In this document: in pieces, positions 8,080-18,215 of the stretch
How positions within the stretch are numbered: the stretch's first letter is position 1
Layout of the letters: each line of letters begins with the position of its first letter
DNA from: Desulfovibrio sp. UCD-KL4C
Lineage (GTDB): Bacteria > Desulfobacterota > Desulfovibrionia > Desulfovibrionales > Desulfovibrionaceae
Assembly (NCBI RefSeq): GCF_006210265.1
Contig: NZ_VCNC01000002.1
Span: forward strand, 372,001-436,000
Length of the DNA stretch: 64,000 bases
Reading direction: 5' to 3'
The notes under the pieces: generated by a model
What the model was told of the DNA's origin: nothing
Database searches by the model: none
What the model saw: only the letters and a program-made list of their open reading frames with translations
Position numbers and translations under genes: made by a program

Positions 8080-8437
8080 TTTTATTTCCTCCTAACTAGT
8101 CATGTTTAAAACCGATAAATAGAATAAGTGAAGGATGATTTCAAAGCAAGAAAATATCCATATTTAAAAATATCCTTGTATCCATAGGGCCCGTAATTTC
8201 TGGCATAAAAGATCTGATTTTGCAACTTCTTATCATTAATAATTTCTTGTGAACATCTTAAATCAATCACAATTTTATCCACTTATATTATCATTCAGTT
8301 TTAAACACACTCCCATATTCATAATATTACTTAATAAAACTTTACCGAATCTAAATATTGGTTCATAAATTGCATATCCCCCACCAGAACAAATAAGTGC
8401 GGAAAATATTTCTCGTCTAAAATTTCAGGAGCATGAT
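8080..8437. other. Intergenic region between divergent hypothetical genes
   Basis: These 358 AT-rich bases must hold the promoters of two divergent genes. I saw no convincing reading frame, RNA gene or perfect repeat. A -24/-12-like pair near 8207 has the wrong spacing. Confidence 0.5.
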
Positions 8438-9442
8438 ATGATTAACTCTGCAAGTATGCTAGCAAGCGGAACAGCTGGAAGTTATTTTTCAAACATCGCA
8501 AATGAATCTTCTAATACTGCGACTTCTACCCCTCAAATTACAAAAGATATGACTCCAAGCCAAATTCGCAGGCAACTCCAGATGCAGTTTGCATCTCAAA
8601 GTTTTGGACTTAATTCAGGTGAACAGCAACAAATAGGTTCATACTTTTCACAGATTAATAATATTTATGGAGTGGACGACAGTAAGCTTCGTAAGCAGGA
8701 AGAAGCAGAATTCAAAGAGCTGAAATCACAATTAGACGACATTTACGGACTTTCCGGTGAGCCTAAAAAATTGACTGCTGAAGAACAGAACAAGGTAGAT
8801 GAAATCCAAGAAGAATTGGATAAACTCTATGATATTCTTCCCACAAAAGAACCAGAAGGTTCTGATATAAAAAGAGCTGAAAGCCTTAAATGGGAACTTA
8901 AAAAACTATATTACCCTGAGGGAAAAGTTTTAACCGCTGCAGAAAAAAAAGTTGAATCTTCTATCCAGTCTGAACTTAAAGAATTATTCGGCATTAATGG
9001 CCCGAAAACTCTAACGGATGAAGAACAAGTAACTGCAGATGAACTAAGAAAACAAATAGATGAAATACAGGGCACGACTCCAAAAGAGCTGACCGCTGAA
9101 GAAAAAGAAAAAGCTGACGATATCCTTAAAAAGATGGAAGAACTTGCCGGTAAAATTGTCACTCATGGACTGAGTAACATAGAAAAAAATCTATATAATA
9201 ACCTTGATGATCGTTTAGACAAACTTACAAAGTTATCAAAAGAAAGAGCCTTGACGGATAAAGAACAAGATGAATTACAGAAAACTACTGAAAACATAAA
9301 TACTCTTCTTGATAAGGCAGCAAAAATTCAAGACCAACAGGATGCACAGGCCAACCAAGTATATTCTCAAATGAATGGTTTCTTCTCACAGATGGGTATG
9401 GGATCCAGCGGAGGCGGTACATTACTTTCTACCCTTGTTTAA
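8438..9442 (+). CDS. Hypothetical protein with about nine tandem helical repeats
   Basis: The protein has 334 residues and no signal peptide. After a Ser/Thr-rich N-terminus (1-57), the region 58-298 is built of about nine degenerate repeats of 26-31 residues. Each follows the pattern L-T-x-E-E-x-x-x-x-x-E-I-x-x-E-L-D-x-L-Y-G. They begin near Leu58, 84, 112, about 143, 165, 192, 218, 245 and 272. The C-terminus (299-334) is Gln/Met/Gly-rich. The repeats predict helical hairpins or a long rod. AGGAG lies 8 bases before the ATG. No known family is recognised. A structural, scaffolding or secreted filament role is possible but is not shown by the sequence. Confidence 0.75.
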   Translation: MINSASMLASGTAGSYFSNIANESSNTATSTPQITKDMTPSQIRRQLQMQFASQSFGLNSGEQQQIGSYFSQINNIYGVDDSKLRKQEEAEFKELKSQLDDIYGLSGEPKKLTAEEQNKVDEIQEELDKLYDILPTKEPEGSDIKRAESLKWELKKLYYPEGKVLTAAEKKVESSIQSELKELFGINGPKTLTDEEQVTADELRKQIDEIQGTTPKELTAEEKEKADDILKKMEELAGKIVTHGLSNIEKNLYNNLDDRLDKLTKLSKERALTDKEQDELQKTTENINTLLDKAAKIQDQQDAQANQVYSQMNGFFSQMGMGSSGGGTLLSTLV

Positions 9443-9566
9443 GTAGAAAAATTCTTTATATGTTTTTACTTGATAAGCTTGCTTTTTTTTCTTACCTCTG
9501 AGCCTGTTGAACAAAGCAGGAGTTAATGCTCCATTATATAAATTTTCAGGAACCAGAGGAGCGCAG

Positions 9567-9782
9567 ATGCCTATTTATGAATTCAAGTGTAATAAGTGTG
9601 GGAAAGAATTTGATGAACTTGTCATGCCCGGCAAAGATATAAAAGCTGTTTGCCCGGAATGCGGAAAAACTGAATGTGAAAAATTACTTTCCAAAGGGAA
9701 TGTCAGACCTAACGGGATTCCAAAAGGCAAAGGAGGATATAAACTATCACCATGCCATGAGTGCAAATCTCAAAATAAATAA
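9567..9782 (+). CDS. FmdB-family zinc-ribbon protein
   Basis: This is a small protein (71 residues) that begins MPIYEFKCNKCGKEF, the hallmark start of the FmdB/CxxC_CxxC_SSSS family. A second CPEC pair follows to complete a four-cysteine zinc ribbon, and a further CHEC pair lies near the C-terminus. The ATG at 9567 is preceded by GAGG. A longer in-frame start at 9507 is unlikely. Members are called putative regulatory proteins from the methylotroph fmdB gene, but their function is not established. It is followed by a strong terminator. Confidence 0.85.
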   Translation: MPIYEFKCNKCGKEFDELVMPGKDIKAVCPECGKTECEKLLSKGNVRPNGIPKGKGGYKLSPCHECKSQNK

Positions 9783-9805
9783 ATTTTCTAGATTAATAGA
9801 AACGC

Positions 9806-9848
9806 AGAAAGCCCTCTGTTTTATTATATAACAGAGGGCTTTCTTTTA
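9806..9848 (+). terminator. Intrinsic terminator after the zinc-ribbon gene
   Basis: A perfect 15-bp stem, AGAAAGCCCTCTGTT (9806-9820) with AACAGAGGGCTTTCT (9830-9844), is followed by TTTT. Confidence 0.92.
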
Positions 9849-9876
9849 GCCTTAATAAATTTTAAAAACACTACAA

Positions 9877-10617
9877 CTAAAACTCAGAAGGCATAACTTC
9901 AAACATGCTGTAATCTCCGGGTCTGCGATAATTAAAATACCGTCTTGATTCAATTCCAAGGCGCTCATGCAATCCGTCAAGCCACTCTGTCCGTCCTAAA
10001 GAGTGAGTCGGCACAAAAATATGAGGTTGTACTTTTTTAACTAAAAGCGGCCCCCCTGCCAAGCTCTCAAGCCTTCTTTCAACATTAGAAAAAGCAATAT
10101 GCGACCCAAATTCTGAAATTCTATCTACCGCATTTTCAAAAAATGTATTTGCAAATTTTTGTTCAGCATAGGAAGAACTTTCCCAGTCCCAACAGGCTAA
10201 ATCACCACCATTATATATTTTTAATCCTTCAACTGTTTCAATCATAAACGCTACACCTAAATCATTCGACATAAGTGTTTCTATTTTTAAGCTTTCAAAA
10301 AAATACTTTTCATCCGGCTCAACAACAATCGTATTATCAAAACAAATATTTTGATACATCTCTCCGATATCATCCGCCAGAACAGCCATCACAGATTTAG
10401 CACAATCACACACATCCATATAATCCGGAGCAAAATGATCCAAATGGCTGTGAGAAAAAAAAACAATAACATCGCGTCCGCGAATAGCATCTTCTAATGC
10501 AGACAGAGTCCTACGCATCCGGAACCTCTGTGCCGGAATATCAAAAACTATACTCAAGGCCCCAATATCAAGAACAAAACAATTATGAAAAATATAGGTA
10601 ATTTTAAATTTTATCAT
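9877..10617 (-). CDS. Metallo-beta-lactamase-fold hydrolase
   Basis: The 246-residue protein carries HSHLDH at residues 56-61, the H-x-H-x-D-H metal site of MBL-fold hydrolases. A downstream PTHSLGRTEW segment probably supplies a further His ligand. It resembles the UPF0173/UlaG-like group, whose substrates vary widely, so none is assigned. It starts 8 bases after the stop of mltA and is probably translated from the same transcript. No signal peptide is seen, so it should be cytoplasmic. Confidence 0.85.
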   Translation of the reverse strand: MIKFKITYIFHNCFVLDIGALSIVFDIPAQRFRMRRTLSALEDAIRGRDVIVFFSHSHLDHFAPDYMDVCDCAKSVMAVLADDIGEMYQNICFDNTIVVEPDEKYFFESLKIETLMSNDLGVAFMIETVEGLKIYNGGDLACWDWESSSYAEQKFANTFFENAVDRISEFGSHIAFSNVERRLESLAGGPLLVKKVQPHIFVPTHSLGRTEWLDGLHERLGIESRRYFNYRRPGDYSMFEVMPSEF

Positions 10618-10625
10618 TACGTAAA

Positions 10626-11870
10626 CTATTTCTTACACTCGTCAGATTTTTTTTGGAAATACTGATTAAGAGCCTCTCTGCTGATGGGAAGATAAATATG
10701 CGACCATGACTTCAAATGCCCTGCTAAAAATTCAGCTTCAGCACCAGACCCGCAAAATAAATCAACTCTAGTTCCTTTAATAGCCCCACCTCTGTCTTGC
10801 GCCATAACCATTTTCGTAAACGTTTTCTTACTCTCCACACCTTCTTGTGGAAGCTTTGTTGTTAGTAGCGCCATAGATCCAAGAGGCAGAACTTTGCTGT
10901 CCACAGCCACACTTGCCATAGAAGTAAGAGGAGCATTCATAGCTCCATATGGACCGGAATCATCCAATCTGAAAAAGACATAACTTGGATTAGTAGTGAG
11001 CAACTCTTCAACAAGATCAGGGTTATCCTTCAGAAATTTGCGTATGCCCTGCATACTCATTCCTTCTTTAGGCATAAGACCTCTTTTAATTAGAATTTTA
11101 CCTAATGACACATACTTTTGTCCATTTTTTCCAGCATAAAGAATATGCTTCACACTGCCGTCTGCCAGCAATAGTCTTCCAGAACCTTGAATTTGCAGGA
11201 CAAACACATCAACAAGGCTCTTAGCCCAAGCGACTTCGAATCCTTTATTCTTTAATGTACCTTCAAAATCAATGGCCTTACGGTCATCGTATGGCACAAC
11301 AGCCCCATCTTCAATTTTATAAATTAACTGTTCCCCTTTCCAGCGATAATGGAATTTACCAAGATCCAAAGCTTTAAGATCAGTAGGAACACTGTATAAT
11401 GGATATGGATAAGCTGGGTCCGGAGTTAGTGAAGCTTCAAGATATGGCTCATAGTAGCCGGTCAATAAAGTACGAGGCGATAAAGCAAACCAGACAAATT
11501 TATCTTTTAAAAGGTCTGGATAAACATCAAGCTCAGGTAATATTTCTAACAACTCTTCATTAGTACGAGCAAGCATCCCCCAAGTAATTTCCATGTTGCC
11601 ATATTTTACAGCAACTTCATCACCCTGTTTTTTAGAAAGATACTTAATATTTTCTTTAATTCCAGCCTCAAGATCCACCCATGACTGTTTTTCGCCATTT
11701 GGTGAATTTAAACGGCTGAGGATTGAATTTAAGTGAGTTTCATCAACTTGAAAAAGACCTTTAACGGCATCAGGATGAATATCTTTTGATACACACCCTG
11801 CAAACAGAAAAAAAAACAATATAGAGACAATAGCCAATTTTGAAGTACTATAAGACAAATAAACCCGCAT
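10626..11870 (-). CDS. mltA: Membrane-bound lytic murein transglycosylase A
   Basis: The 414-residue lipoprotein has a signal peptide with lipobox LFAGC (lipidated Cys26). The MltA barrel follows (for example LTGYYEPYLEAS), with a C-terminal 3D domain (AQDRGGAIKGTRVDLFCGSG) whose aspartates form the active site. The enzyme cleaves the MurNAc-GlcNAc bond of peptidoglycan with 1,6-anhydro formation in the outer-membrane periplasmic face. The length agrees with the family. It leads a two-gene minus-strand unit with the MBL-fold hydrolase. Confidence 0.93.
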   Translation of the reverse strand: MRVYLSYSTSKLAIVSILFFFLFAGCVSKDIHPDAVKGLFQVDETHLNSILSRLNSPNGEKQSWVDLEAGIKENIKYLSKKQGDEVAVKYGNMEITWGMLARTNEELLEILPELDVYPDLLKDKFVWFALSPRTLLTGYYEPYLEASLTPDPAYPYPLYSVPTDLKALDLGKFHYRWKGEQLIYKIEDGAVVPYDDRKAIDFEGTLKNKGFEVAWAKSLVDVFVLQIQGSGRLLLADGSVKHILYAGKNGQKYVSLGKILIKRGLMPKEGMSMQGIRKFLKDNPDLVEELLTTNPSYVFFRLDDSGPYGAMNAPLTSMASVAVDSKVLPLGSMALLTTKLPQEGVESKKTFTKMVMAQDRGGAIKGTRVDLFCGSGAEAEFLAGHLKSWSHIYLPISREALNQYFQKKSDECKK

Positions 11871-12128
11871 TTTAAATTTGCTCCCGACATGATTCGTTAT
11901 TTAAAGAAGATTAGAAAAATAAAAGTGACCTAATGGGAGAATCTACTAAAACTATAAACAAAAAGTTAAAGCATTCATTAAAATTTTTTAAATAATTAAA
12001 TCTGAATTCTTAAAAATGAAAGACATTACCTCTGGCAATGAAATTTCACCCTTTAATTAAAATGGTGAACCTTTTTTACATTACAACCTTCTAATAAATA
12101 AGCTAAAATTAACAAAAAAACTCGTTCA

Positions 12129-13223
12129 TTATTTTTTATTCTTTAAGATATCTTGAAATTCAAGTCCGTAAATATCCAGCATAACCATCAAAAAAGTTAA
12201 TATCATAGGGCCGTAAAGTATACCTAAAGCGCCGAAAGCGTTGATCCCGCCAAGAATTGAAAGAAAAACATAAATTGTTGAAACACTGGAAGAATCCCTT
12301 ACAATAATCGGGCGTAAAATAGTATCGATTCCAGTAACTAATATTCCGCACCAGAGCCCAAGAAAAATGGCCATATGAATCTTACCAATCAATAGAAGAT
12401 ATAAAGTTGCCGGAACCCATATTATACCCGTACCAAGGACAGGAATAAGTGATGTAAACCCCATCATAGCACCCCAAAATAATGCAGGTATATGAGCGAT
12501 AGCTAGACCTATACCGCCGACAAGACCTTGAAGAACCGCAATACATAAACTGCCTACAAGAACTGATTTTGAAACTTTACGCAGACTTGTAAATATAAAA
12601 TCTTCCTGTTCAGCACGTAATGGTGAAAGGTATTTAATTCTGGCAATAAATCTGATCCCGTCTTTTAAAAAAGAGAATACTAGAAAAGTCATTATAAAGA
12701 ATTGAGCGATAAGCCCTGCCATATTTCCAGCCAGCCAAGTCCCGGAGGTAAGCATAGACTGCCCGAAAATCTTGGAATATTCTATACCTTTTGCTTTTAT
12801 ATCATTCGAATCTAATTCAAGAAAAGGGATCTTATCTTCTATCCAGTTTAAGTAAACATCAAGTTTATGTGTATTCATGATTTTCGAGATATCAGCATGC
12901 TTCAGCCAACTATTTATCTCTGAAATAGAATCTACACCCTGCCCAATCAAGCCTAGAAATAGAATTAGAGCTGGTATTATGATGGCAAAAACAATAATAC
13001 ACACAGTCAAGAATGAGGCTAAAGCAGAGTGCCCTTTCAGCAATTTGCAAATTCGCTGACTCAAAGGATAAAAAAGCCCAGAAAGAATAATCGAAATGAT
13101 AATTGTATTTAAAAAAGGTTTTGCAACCGAATACCCCAAAGCAATTGCTGTTGCTAAAAGGAAAACTAGAAACAAGGTGTAAATAATTGGAGATTTCGGA
13201 GCTAATTTCCCTAAAGGAGCCAT
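12129..13223 (-). CDS. AI-2E family transporter (YdiK/PerM-like)
   Basis: The 364-residue protein has about eight hydrophobic segments. The family pattern is present: paired N-terminal spans, a central soluble stretch (about 95-150) and the C-terminal GALGILYGPMILTFLMV signature. The family was named after TqsA, which exports autoinducer-2, but members also act as Na+/H+ antiporters or unknown exporters. The neighbours give no hint of substrate. It is monocistronic. Confidence 0.88.
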   Translation of the reverse strand: MAPLGKLAPKSPIIYTLFLVFLLATAIALGYSVAKPFLNTIIISIILSGLFYPLSQRICKLLKGHSALASFLTVCIIVFAIIIPALILFLGLIGQGVDSISEINSWLKHADISKIMNTHKLDVYLNWIEDKIPFLELDSNDIKAKGIEYSKIFGQSMLTSGTWLAGNMAGLIAQFFIMTFLVFSFLKDGIRFIARIKYLSPLRAEQEDFIFTSLRKVSKSVLVGSLCIAVLQGLVGGIGLAIAHIPALFWGAMMGFTSLIPVLGTGIIWVPATLYLLLIGKIHMAIFLGLWCGILVTGIDTILRPIIVRDSSSVSTIYVFLSILGGINAFGALGILYGPMILTFLMVMLDIYGLEFQDILKNKK

Positions 13224-13286
13224 AAAAAAACCTTATAATAATTAAAACTTACAGGTAGTTATAAAAGTCTTTTCTAAACAGACAAA

Positions 13287-15248
13287 TTAAATTAAGTCCG
13301 ATTTTAAGACATAATCAGACATGATGTTAAGAGTTGTATCTAATTCACGTTTCAAACGGACGACCATGCTTGAAAGGCTATCAAGAGGTCCATTAGGATC
13401 AATATTTTCTATATCGCGCGCGAGCTGACAAATCTTTCCGGCTCCTACATCCAGAGCCATTTCACGCAATATCATCACGCCATTAATAACTACTTCAAAA
13501 TCAGAATCCGCCGCAGAGTTAACTATACTTTCCATATGGCCCGGAACAATTTTTAAAAAATGACTGAAAACATCTCTTACAAGTGAAGCGTCACCTTCAA
13601 AACGGTTGATAGTATCTTTAACATCTAAATACGATGGACCGTCATCACAATCAATTAATTCAGTCGCGCAATTAGATTTATCAACTGTCATATTAAAAAT
13701 GGAAGCAATGCCCTCCAATAATCTTAATGAACGAACAGGTTTTGAAAGATATCCATTCATTCCTGCCTGTAAACATTTCGTCTTATCGCCCATCTTGGCA
13801 TGAGCCGTCAGTGCTAAAATTGGTATATCAGGATCAATATTATCAATCGACCCTGATCTGATTAATTTAGTTGTTTCAAATCCATCCATCACGGGCATTT
13901 GAACATCCATAATAATCATATCAAATTTTTTAGACATTAAAAGCTCAATCGCTTCTCTTCCGTTTTCAGCGGTATCAAGTTTACAATCAGTATTTTCTAA
14001 AAAAGAAGAAACGACTCGTCTGGTGATTGCATTATCATCCACAAACAAGATCTTTTTAGTATCGTTAGAAGGCGCTATAACATAATCAGGTTCATAAGCT
14101 AACTGAGCCCCTGTTTCCGGAATTTTAAATATTGCTGTAAAAAGAAAACTGCTACCAGAAAACGGCACTGTTTCTAACCACATTGTACCTTGGAGCATAT
14201 TCACTAAATTATATGAAATAGTTAAGCCAAGTCCTATTCCGCCATGCTTACGCGTCATATAATCTTCAAGCTGAGTAAAACTGTTAAAAATACAGTCTGC
14301 CTTTTCGCTAGAAATACCCTGACCTGTGTCAGTGACAGCAAAAAGCAATCTTACAAATCCAGCGGGATAAGGTTCATCTTCAATGCTGTCCGGCATAACC
14401 TCAATAAGCAATCCGCCACAATCAGTATATTTTATTGCATTACTGACAAGATTATTCAAAATTTGGATAAGCCTTCCGGAATCTCCCTTTAATCCATAAG
14501 GAACATCAGGGTGAACAAAGCATTCCAAGCAAAGATTTTTTTTCACAGCTGACGCTATATGTGTATTAGCTACTCCGGCTAATATTTCTCGTAAATTAAA
14601 ATATCCTTCTCTTAATTCCAAAATACGGCTTTCAATCTTTGAATAGTCCAGAAGTTCATTTAAAACATTTAGGAGAGATGTTGCAGAGCCTTTAATTAGC
14701 TCAATATACTCCTTCTGCTCAGAATCAACATTTGTACCGAGCAGAATATCACTAAGCCCAAGAATACCATTCATAGGAGTTCTAAGTTCATGGCTCATTG
14801 TTGCTAAAAAGGAGCTTTTTGCTTCATTAGCAGCTTCAGCATTATGAAGAGCCCGTTTCGCTTCCTGTTCCATTCCATGCTTATATAAAGCAATCTCAAT
14901 AGCTGACCGAAGATCTCTCTCTTCAAACGGTTTTAAAAGATAGCCATATGGTTCGGAAAGTTTAGCTCGGTTAATGGTAATATCGTCAGAGTATGCTGTA
15001 AGAAAAATAATAGGGATATCATAAGTTTTAATAATTATATTTGCAGCCTCAACTCCGTCCATTTTACCGCTAAGCTTGATATCCATCAAAACAAGGTCTG
15101 GTTTTAACTTTTCTACTTTAGATATAGCTTCCAGCCCTGACACAGCATCCCCGGAAAATACGTATCCGAGACGCTTTAAAGTCGCCTGAATATCAAGACT
15201 TACGATTCTTTCGTCATCAACAACAAGAATTTTTTTTCCGGAAATCAT
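13287..15248 (-). CDS. Hybrid sensor kinase: REC-HisKA-HATPase-REC-degenerate HPt
   Basis: Numbering is from the ATG at 15248, which has GGAG five bases upstream; a GTG two codons earlier is possible. An N-terminal receiver has phosphoacceptor Asp56 (VLMDIKLSG). It is followed by HisKA with His153 ([11 protein letters not shown]) and an HATPase with TDTGQGI and a GGIGLGL box. A second receiver carries the [13 protein letters not shown] acceptor and the KPV lysine. The C-terminal ~110 residues resemble an HPt domain, but the phosphotransfer histidine is methionine (codon 13473-13475). There is no membrane span, so it is a cytoplasmic kinase driven through its first receiver. It is monocistronic and ends in a run without an obvious hairpin. 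Confidence 0.9.
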   Translation of the reverse strand: MISGKKILVVDDERIVSLDIQATLKRLGYVFSGDAVSGLEAISKVEKLKPDLVLMDIKLSGKMDGVEAANIIIKTYDIPIIFLTAYSDDITINRAKLSEPYGYLLKPFEERDLRSAIEIALYKHGMEQEAKRALHNAEAANEAKSSFLATMSHELRTPMNGILGLSDILLGTNVDSEQKEYIELIKGSATSLLNVLNELLDYSKIESRILELREGYFNLREILAGVANTHIASAVKKNLCLECFVHPDVPYGLKGDSGRLIQILNNLVSNAIKYTDCGGLLIEVMPDSIEDEPYPAGFVRLLFAVTDTGQGISSEKADCIFNSFTQLEDYMTRKHGGIGLGLTISYNLVNMLQGTMWLETVPFSGSSFLFTAIFKIPETGAQLAYEPDYVIAPSNDTKKILFVDDNAITRRVVSSFLENTDCKLDTAENGREAIELLMSKKFDMIIMDVQMPVMDGFETTKLIRSGSIDNIDPDIPILALTAHAKMGDKTKCLQAGMNGYLSKPVRSLRLLEGIASIFNMTVDKSNCATELIDCDDGPSYLDVKDTINRFEGDASLVRDVFSHFLKIVPGHMESIVNSAADSDFEVVINGVMILREMALDVGAGKICQLARDIENIDPNGPLDSLSSMVVRLKRELDTTLNIMSDYVLKSDLI

Positions 15249-15340
15249 TAACACTCCATTTGCCGACTAACTTACTTGAATAGAAATCTAAGATACAAAC
15301 ATTATAAATTTTACGCAAATTCATAAATACCAATTTCAAA

Positions 15341-15372
15341 TAAAAAACCGGTCCTGAAAAATCAGTACCGGT
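15341..15372 (-). terminator. Terminator of the minus-strand amino-acid ABC operon
   Basis: The stem is ACCGGT-CTGA (15347-15357) with TCAG-ACCGGT (15362-15372), with one mismatch. On the minus strand it is followed by a TTTTTTA tract. Confidence 0.88.
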
Positions 15373-15413
15373 CAAAAAATATTCATATTATATCAAATAT
15401 GAAGTCAACATCT

Positions 15414-16151
15414 TTAAAGTATTTGACTGAGAAATTGCTTCAAACGCGGATGATCAGTTCCGTTAAAAAACTCCTGAGGAGGAGCGCATGCTATAATGCG
15501 CCCTTCTTCCATAAAAACTATTCTATCAGCCACTTCTCTGGCAAACCCCATTTCATGAGTAACTACAACCATAGTCATCCCTTCAATGGCAAGATTTTTC
15601 ATAACATCAAGAACCTCACCTATCATCTCAGGATCAAGTGCCGAGGTTGGTTCATCGAATAGCATTATTTTAGGGTTCATAGCCAACGCTCGGGCTATAG
15701 CAACTCTCTGTTGCTGTCCTCCGGACAGCTTTGAAGGATAAACATCTGCTTTTTCATTAATTCCGACTTTTTCCAACAAATCAACCGCAATAGCCTTAGC
15801 TTCTTCCGTATCAAGACCTTTCAGCTTAACTGGGGCCATTATCAGATTTTCAAGAACTGTTTTATGCGGAAAAAGGTTAAAAGACTGGAAAACCATTCCA
15901 AGTTCCTGACGGATGCTGTTGATATTATTTTCAGGATCATGAATATCTAATCCATCTACAACAATAGATCCACGACTAATTTCTTCAAGTCGGTTTATTG
16001 AACGTAAAAGAGTACTTTTACCAGAACCTGAAGGCCCGATAATTACAACTTTTTCACCAGGCTTGATTTCAAGTGAAACATCACTAAGAGCAGCAAGATC
16101 ACCGAAGAACTTATAAACATTTTTTATTTCGATAATTGGTTTAACGGTCAT
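15414..16151 (-). CDS. Polar amino-acid ABC transporter, ATP-binding subunit
   Basis: The 245-residue ATPase has Walker [11 protein letters not shown]-loop [10 protein letters not shown], signature LSGGQQQR, Walker [15 protein letters not shown] and switch TTHE-type VVTHEMG. All are typical of GlnQ/HisP proteins energising uptake of polar amino acids. It overlaps the end of the permease gene by 11 bases, indicating translational coupling. Its closest relative in the window is the ATPase at 20141-20872, with long identical stretches. The actual substrate cannot be read from sequence. Confidence 0.94.
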   Translation of the reverse strand: MTVKPIIEIKNVYKFFGDLAALSDVSLEIKPGEKVVIIGPSGSGKSTLLRSINRLEEISRGSIVVDGLDIHDPENNINSIRQELGMVFQSFNLFPHKTVLENLIMAPVKLKGLDTEEAKAIAVDLLEKVGINEKADVYPSKLSGGQQQRVAIARALAMNPKIMLFDEPTSALDPEMIGEVLDVMKNLAIEGMTMVVVTHEMGFAREVADRIVFMEEGRIIACAPPQEFFNGTDHPRLKQFLSQIL

Positions 16152-16923
16152 ACTGGGTCAACCTCTCTTCCATATGACTAACGGCTTTTGAAAGGATCAG
16201 AGTAATAACAAGATATAAAAGTGCAATCATCGTATAAGTCTCAAAGTACTGAAAACTTGAGGCAGCAAATTCACGGCCACGTCTTAAAATATCTGCTACC
16301 GCCAAAATTGAAACAAGTGAAGAGTCTTTGAGCAATGCAATAAATTCATTACCAACCGGAGGCAAAATTGTTCTCCAAGCTTGCGGGAGAATAACCATAA
16401 ACATTGTTTGATTTTTATCAAATCCAAGTGATCTAGCCGCTTCAGTTTGCCCGTTATCAACTGACTCAATTCCTGCGCGAAAAATTTCGCCCATATACGC
16501 ACCGTAGCAAACACTCATAGCGATCACAGCAGAAAACATATCCGGAACCTGAAGAATGCGTCCCAGCGCGTAGTAGATATAAAAAAGTTGAACGAGAAGA
16601 GGAATACCTCTTACAACTTCAACATAGGTTGACGCAATGAGATTGAAAAAAGAGTTCTTTGAAATTCTACCAAGACCGGTAAATAAACCTATTACCAAAG
16701 CACCCATAATTGAAAAAATAGTTACCTGAAATGTAACAAGAATGCCATCAGGAACAAATAGAATGATATCTTTATATGGATCAGGTTTTGTTATTACAAG
16801 AAAAAGGATAACAGAGATAGCACCTATAAATGATACCCACCATGCGTTCAGCAGTCCTTTATCATGTTGCCCTGGTATACTGGCACCATCCGTGACTTCA
16901 ATTTTGACTTGTTTGTTTTTCAT
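16141..16923 (-). CDS. Polar amino-acid ABC transporter, permease subunit
   Basis: The 260-residue HisM/GlnP-type membrane protein has five or more spans. The EAA motif ([22 protein letters not shown]) is the ATPase docking loop, and [21 protein letters not shown] is the family signature. It is preceded by the binding-protein gene, with a hairpin between the two, and overlaps the ATPase gene. It probably forms a homodimer in the cytoplasmic membrane. Confidence 0.93.
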   Translation of the reverse strand: MKNKQVKIEVTDGASIPGQHDKGLLNAWWVSFIGAISVILFLVITKPDPYKDIILFVPDGILVTFQVTIFSIMGALVIGLFTGLGRISKNSFFNLIASTYVEVVRGIPLLVQLFYIYYALGRILQVPDMFSAVIAMSVCYGAYMGEIFRAGIESVDNGQTEAARSLGFDKNQTMFMVILPQAWRTILPPVGNEFIALLKDSSLVSILAVADILRRGREFAASSFQYFETYTMIALLYLVITLILSKAVSHMEERLTQYDR

Positions 16924-16946
16924 ATTCTTTTACCCGGCTACAGTAA

Positions 16947-16983
16947 AAGCCGGAATCGGTTTAAGCATTTCCGACCCCGGCTT
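16947..16983 (-). terminator. Hairpin between binding-protein and permease genes
   Basis: On the minus strand, AAGCCGG-GG-TCGG pairs with CCGA-TT-CCGGCTT around an 11-nt loop, followed by TTTTAC. It is probably a partial terminator or 3' mRNA stabiliser that raises binding-protein expression over permease. Confidence 0.7.
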
Positions 16984-17016
16984 AACTTTTAATTTTCAAG
17001 CCTAATGGTTTGCCTT

Positions 17017-17784
17017 TTAGTTAGATCCGAACCATTTTGCTTTAATCTTGTCATATGTGCCATCTTTAACAACTGCTGCTAAGCCCTTATTAATCAGGTC
17101 TAGTGCTTCTTTGTTACCTTTCTGAAATGCTACACCAAGATATTCAGGAGTGTCACTTTTGACAACAAAAGCTATCTTAAGTCTTTGTGCATATTCTTCC
17201 TGCTGCAAAGCAAAATCAGCAGCGATAGGATCGTCACACACAACAGCAGAAATACGGCCATTATATAAATCTTCCATTGCGAGACCAACTTCATCGTAGG
17301 ATTTAGCAACAATTCCATCTACTTTTTTTATCGCAAAATATCCTGTAGTACCAATCTGCGCTCCAACATTCTTGCCGTTAAAATCAGCCAAAGTTTTAGC
17401 TTTTGAATCTTTATTCGTTACAACAGATTGCTGAACTTCAAAATATGGTGTTGAAAAATCCATAGCTTTCTTACGTGCGTCATTAATGGAAACGGAAGAA
17501 CATATGCAATCATACTTTCCAGAAGCAAGACCTGCAAAAATACCATCCCAAGCTACATTTTTGATATCAACAACATACCCGCCCGCTTTGGCCGCAGCTT
17601 TCATTAAATCAACAGAAAAACCAACAATCTGCTTATCTGAATTGATAAATTCCATAGGAGGCCACGTGCAATCAGATGCAACTGTAATAACTGGCTTTCC
17701 TTCACTATTAGTGTGCATATCAGCTTCGGCAGAAAATCCTACAAGCATAGCTAACATCAAAATCACGACAATCTTCTTTAACAT
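17017..17784 (-). CDS. Polar amino-acid ABC transporter, periplasmic substrate-binding protein
   Basis: The 255-residue protein has a Sec signal peptide (about residues 1-21, ending AEA). An SBP_bac_3 domain follows, with the conserved opening DCTWPPMEFINSD and the FSVDLMKAAAKAGG segment. It captures an amino acid in the periplasm and delivers it to the permease downstream. GGAGGGG lies just before the ATG. Upstream on the minus strand are TTGACA (17858-17863) and TATAAT (17838-17843), but only 14 bases apart, so the promoter is tentative. Confidence 0.94.
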   Translation of the reverse strand: MLKKIVVILMLAMLVGFSAEADMHTNSEGKPVITVASDCTWPPMEFINSDKQIVGFSVDLMKAAAKAGGYVVDIKNVAWDGIFAGLASGKYDCICSSVSINDARKKAMDFSTPYFEVQQSVVTNKDSKAKTLADFNGKNVGAQIGTTGYFAIKKVDGIVAKSYDEVGLAMEDLYNGRISAVVCDDPIAADFALQQEEYAQRLKIAFVVKSDTPEYLGVAFQKGNKEALDLINKGLAAVVKDGTYDKIKAKWFGSN

Positions 17785-17979
17785 CTTATCCCCTCCAAAA
17801 AATTGTTAAAAAAACACAATAATTTACAAACATGAAAATTATATAAATTAAACCCCATGTCAATACAACCACCATGAACAAGTTTGTTTATTTGCTTTTT
17901 GCGTAATACATGGAATCAATTGTTGAGTTTATCTCATAAAAAGGGTAAATTGTCTGATTATTTTTTAAGGGGCAATATC

Positions 17980-18147
17980 ATGAAAAAAAAGGCTAGAGAA
18001 GTTAGACAGGAAGCTGTTGAGGTTGTTTGTCCCAAATGCAGGGAAACATGCATTGTTTATTTCCCAAAAGAATCTATGCCGACTTGTCCTTATTGCAAGG
18101 TTGAGATGATTATCAAAGAAGTTCTTACTGAAGGAAAATACGGTTGA
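17980..18147 (+). CDS. Small zinc-ribbon protein
   Basis: The protein has 55 residues. The ATG at 17980 is preceded by AAGGGG; a longer open frame upstream has no ribosome site. It has a Lys/Arg-rich start followed by CPKCRETC and CPYC, spaced like a four-cysteine zinc ribbon. It sits alone between two divergent amino-acid ABC operons. The family is not recognised. Nucleic-acid or protein binding is possible for such ribbons but is not shown. Confidence 0.78.
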   Translation: MKKKAREVRQEAVEVVCPKCRETCIVYFPKESMPTCPYCKVEMIIKEVLTEGKYG

Positions 18148-18215
18148 TCAACTGATATACCTGAATATGTATTCGTAATCTTACCTAACTCAATAACTAT
18201 AATAAGAGGAAAAAC

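Noticed and set aside
8205-8230. Sigma-54-like TGGCAT and TTGCA near 8207-8230
   Set aside because: The distance between GG and GC is 18 bases, not the required 10.
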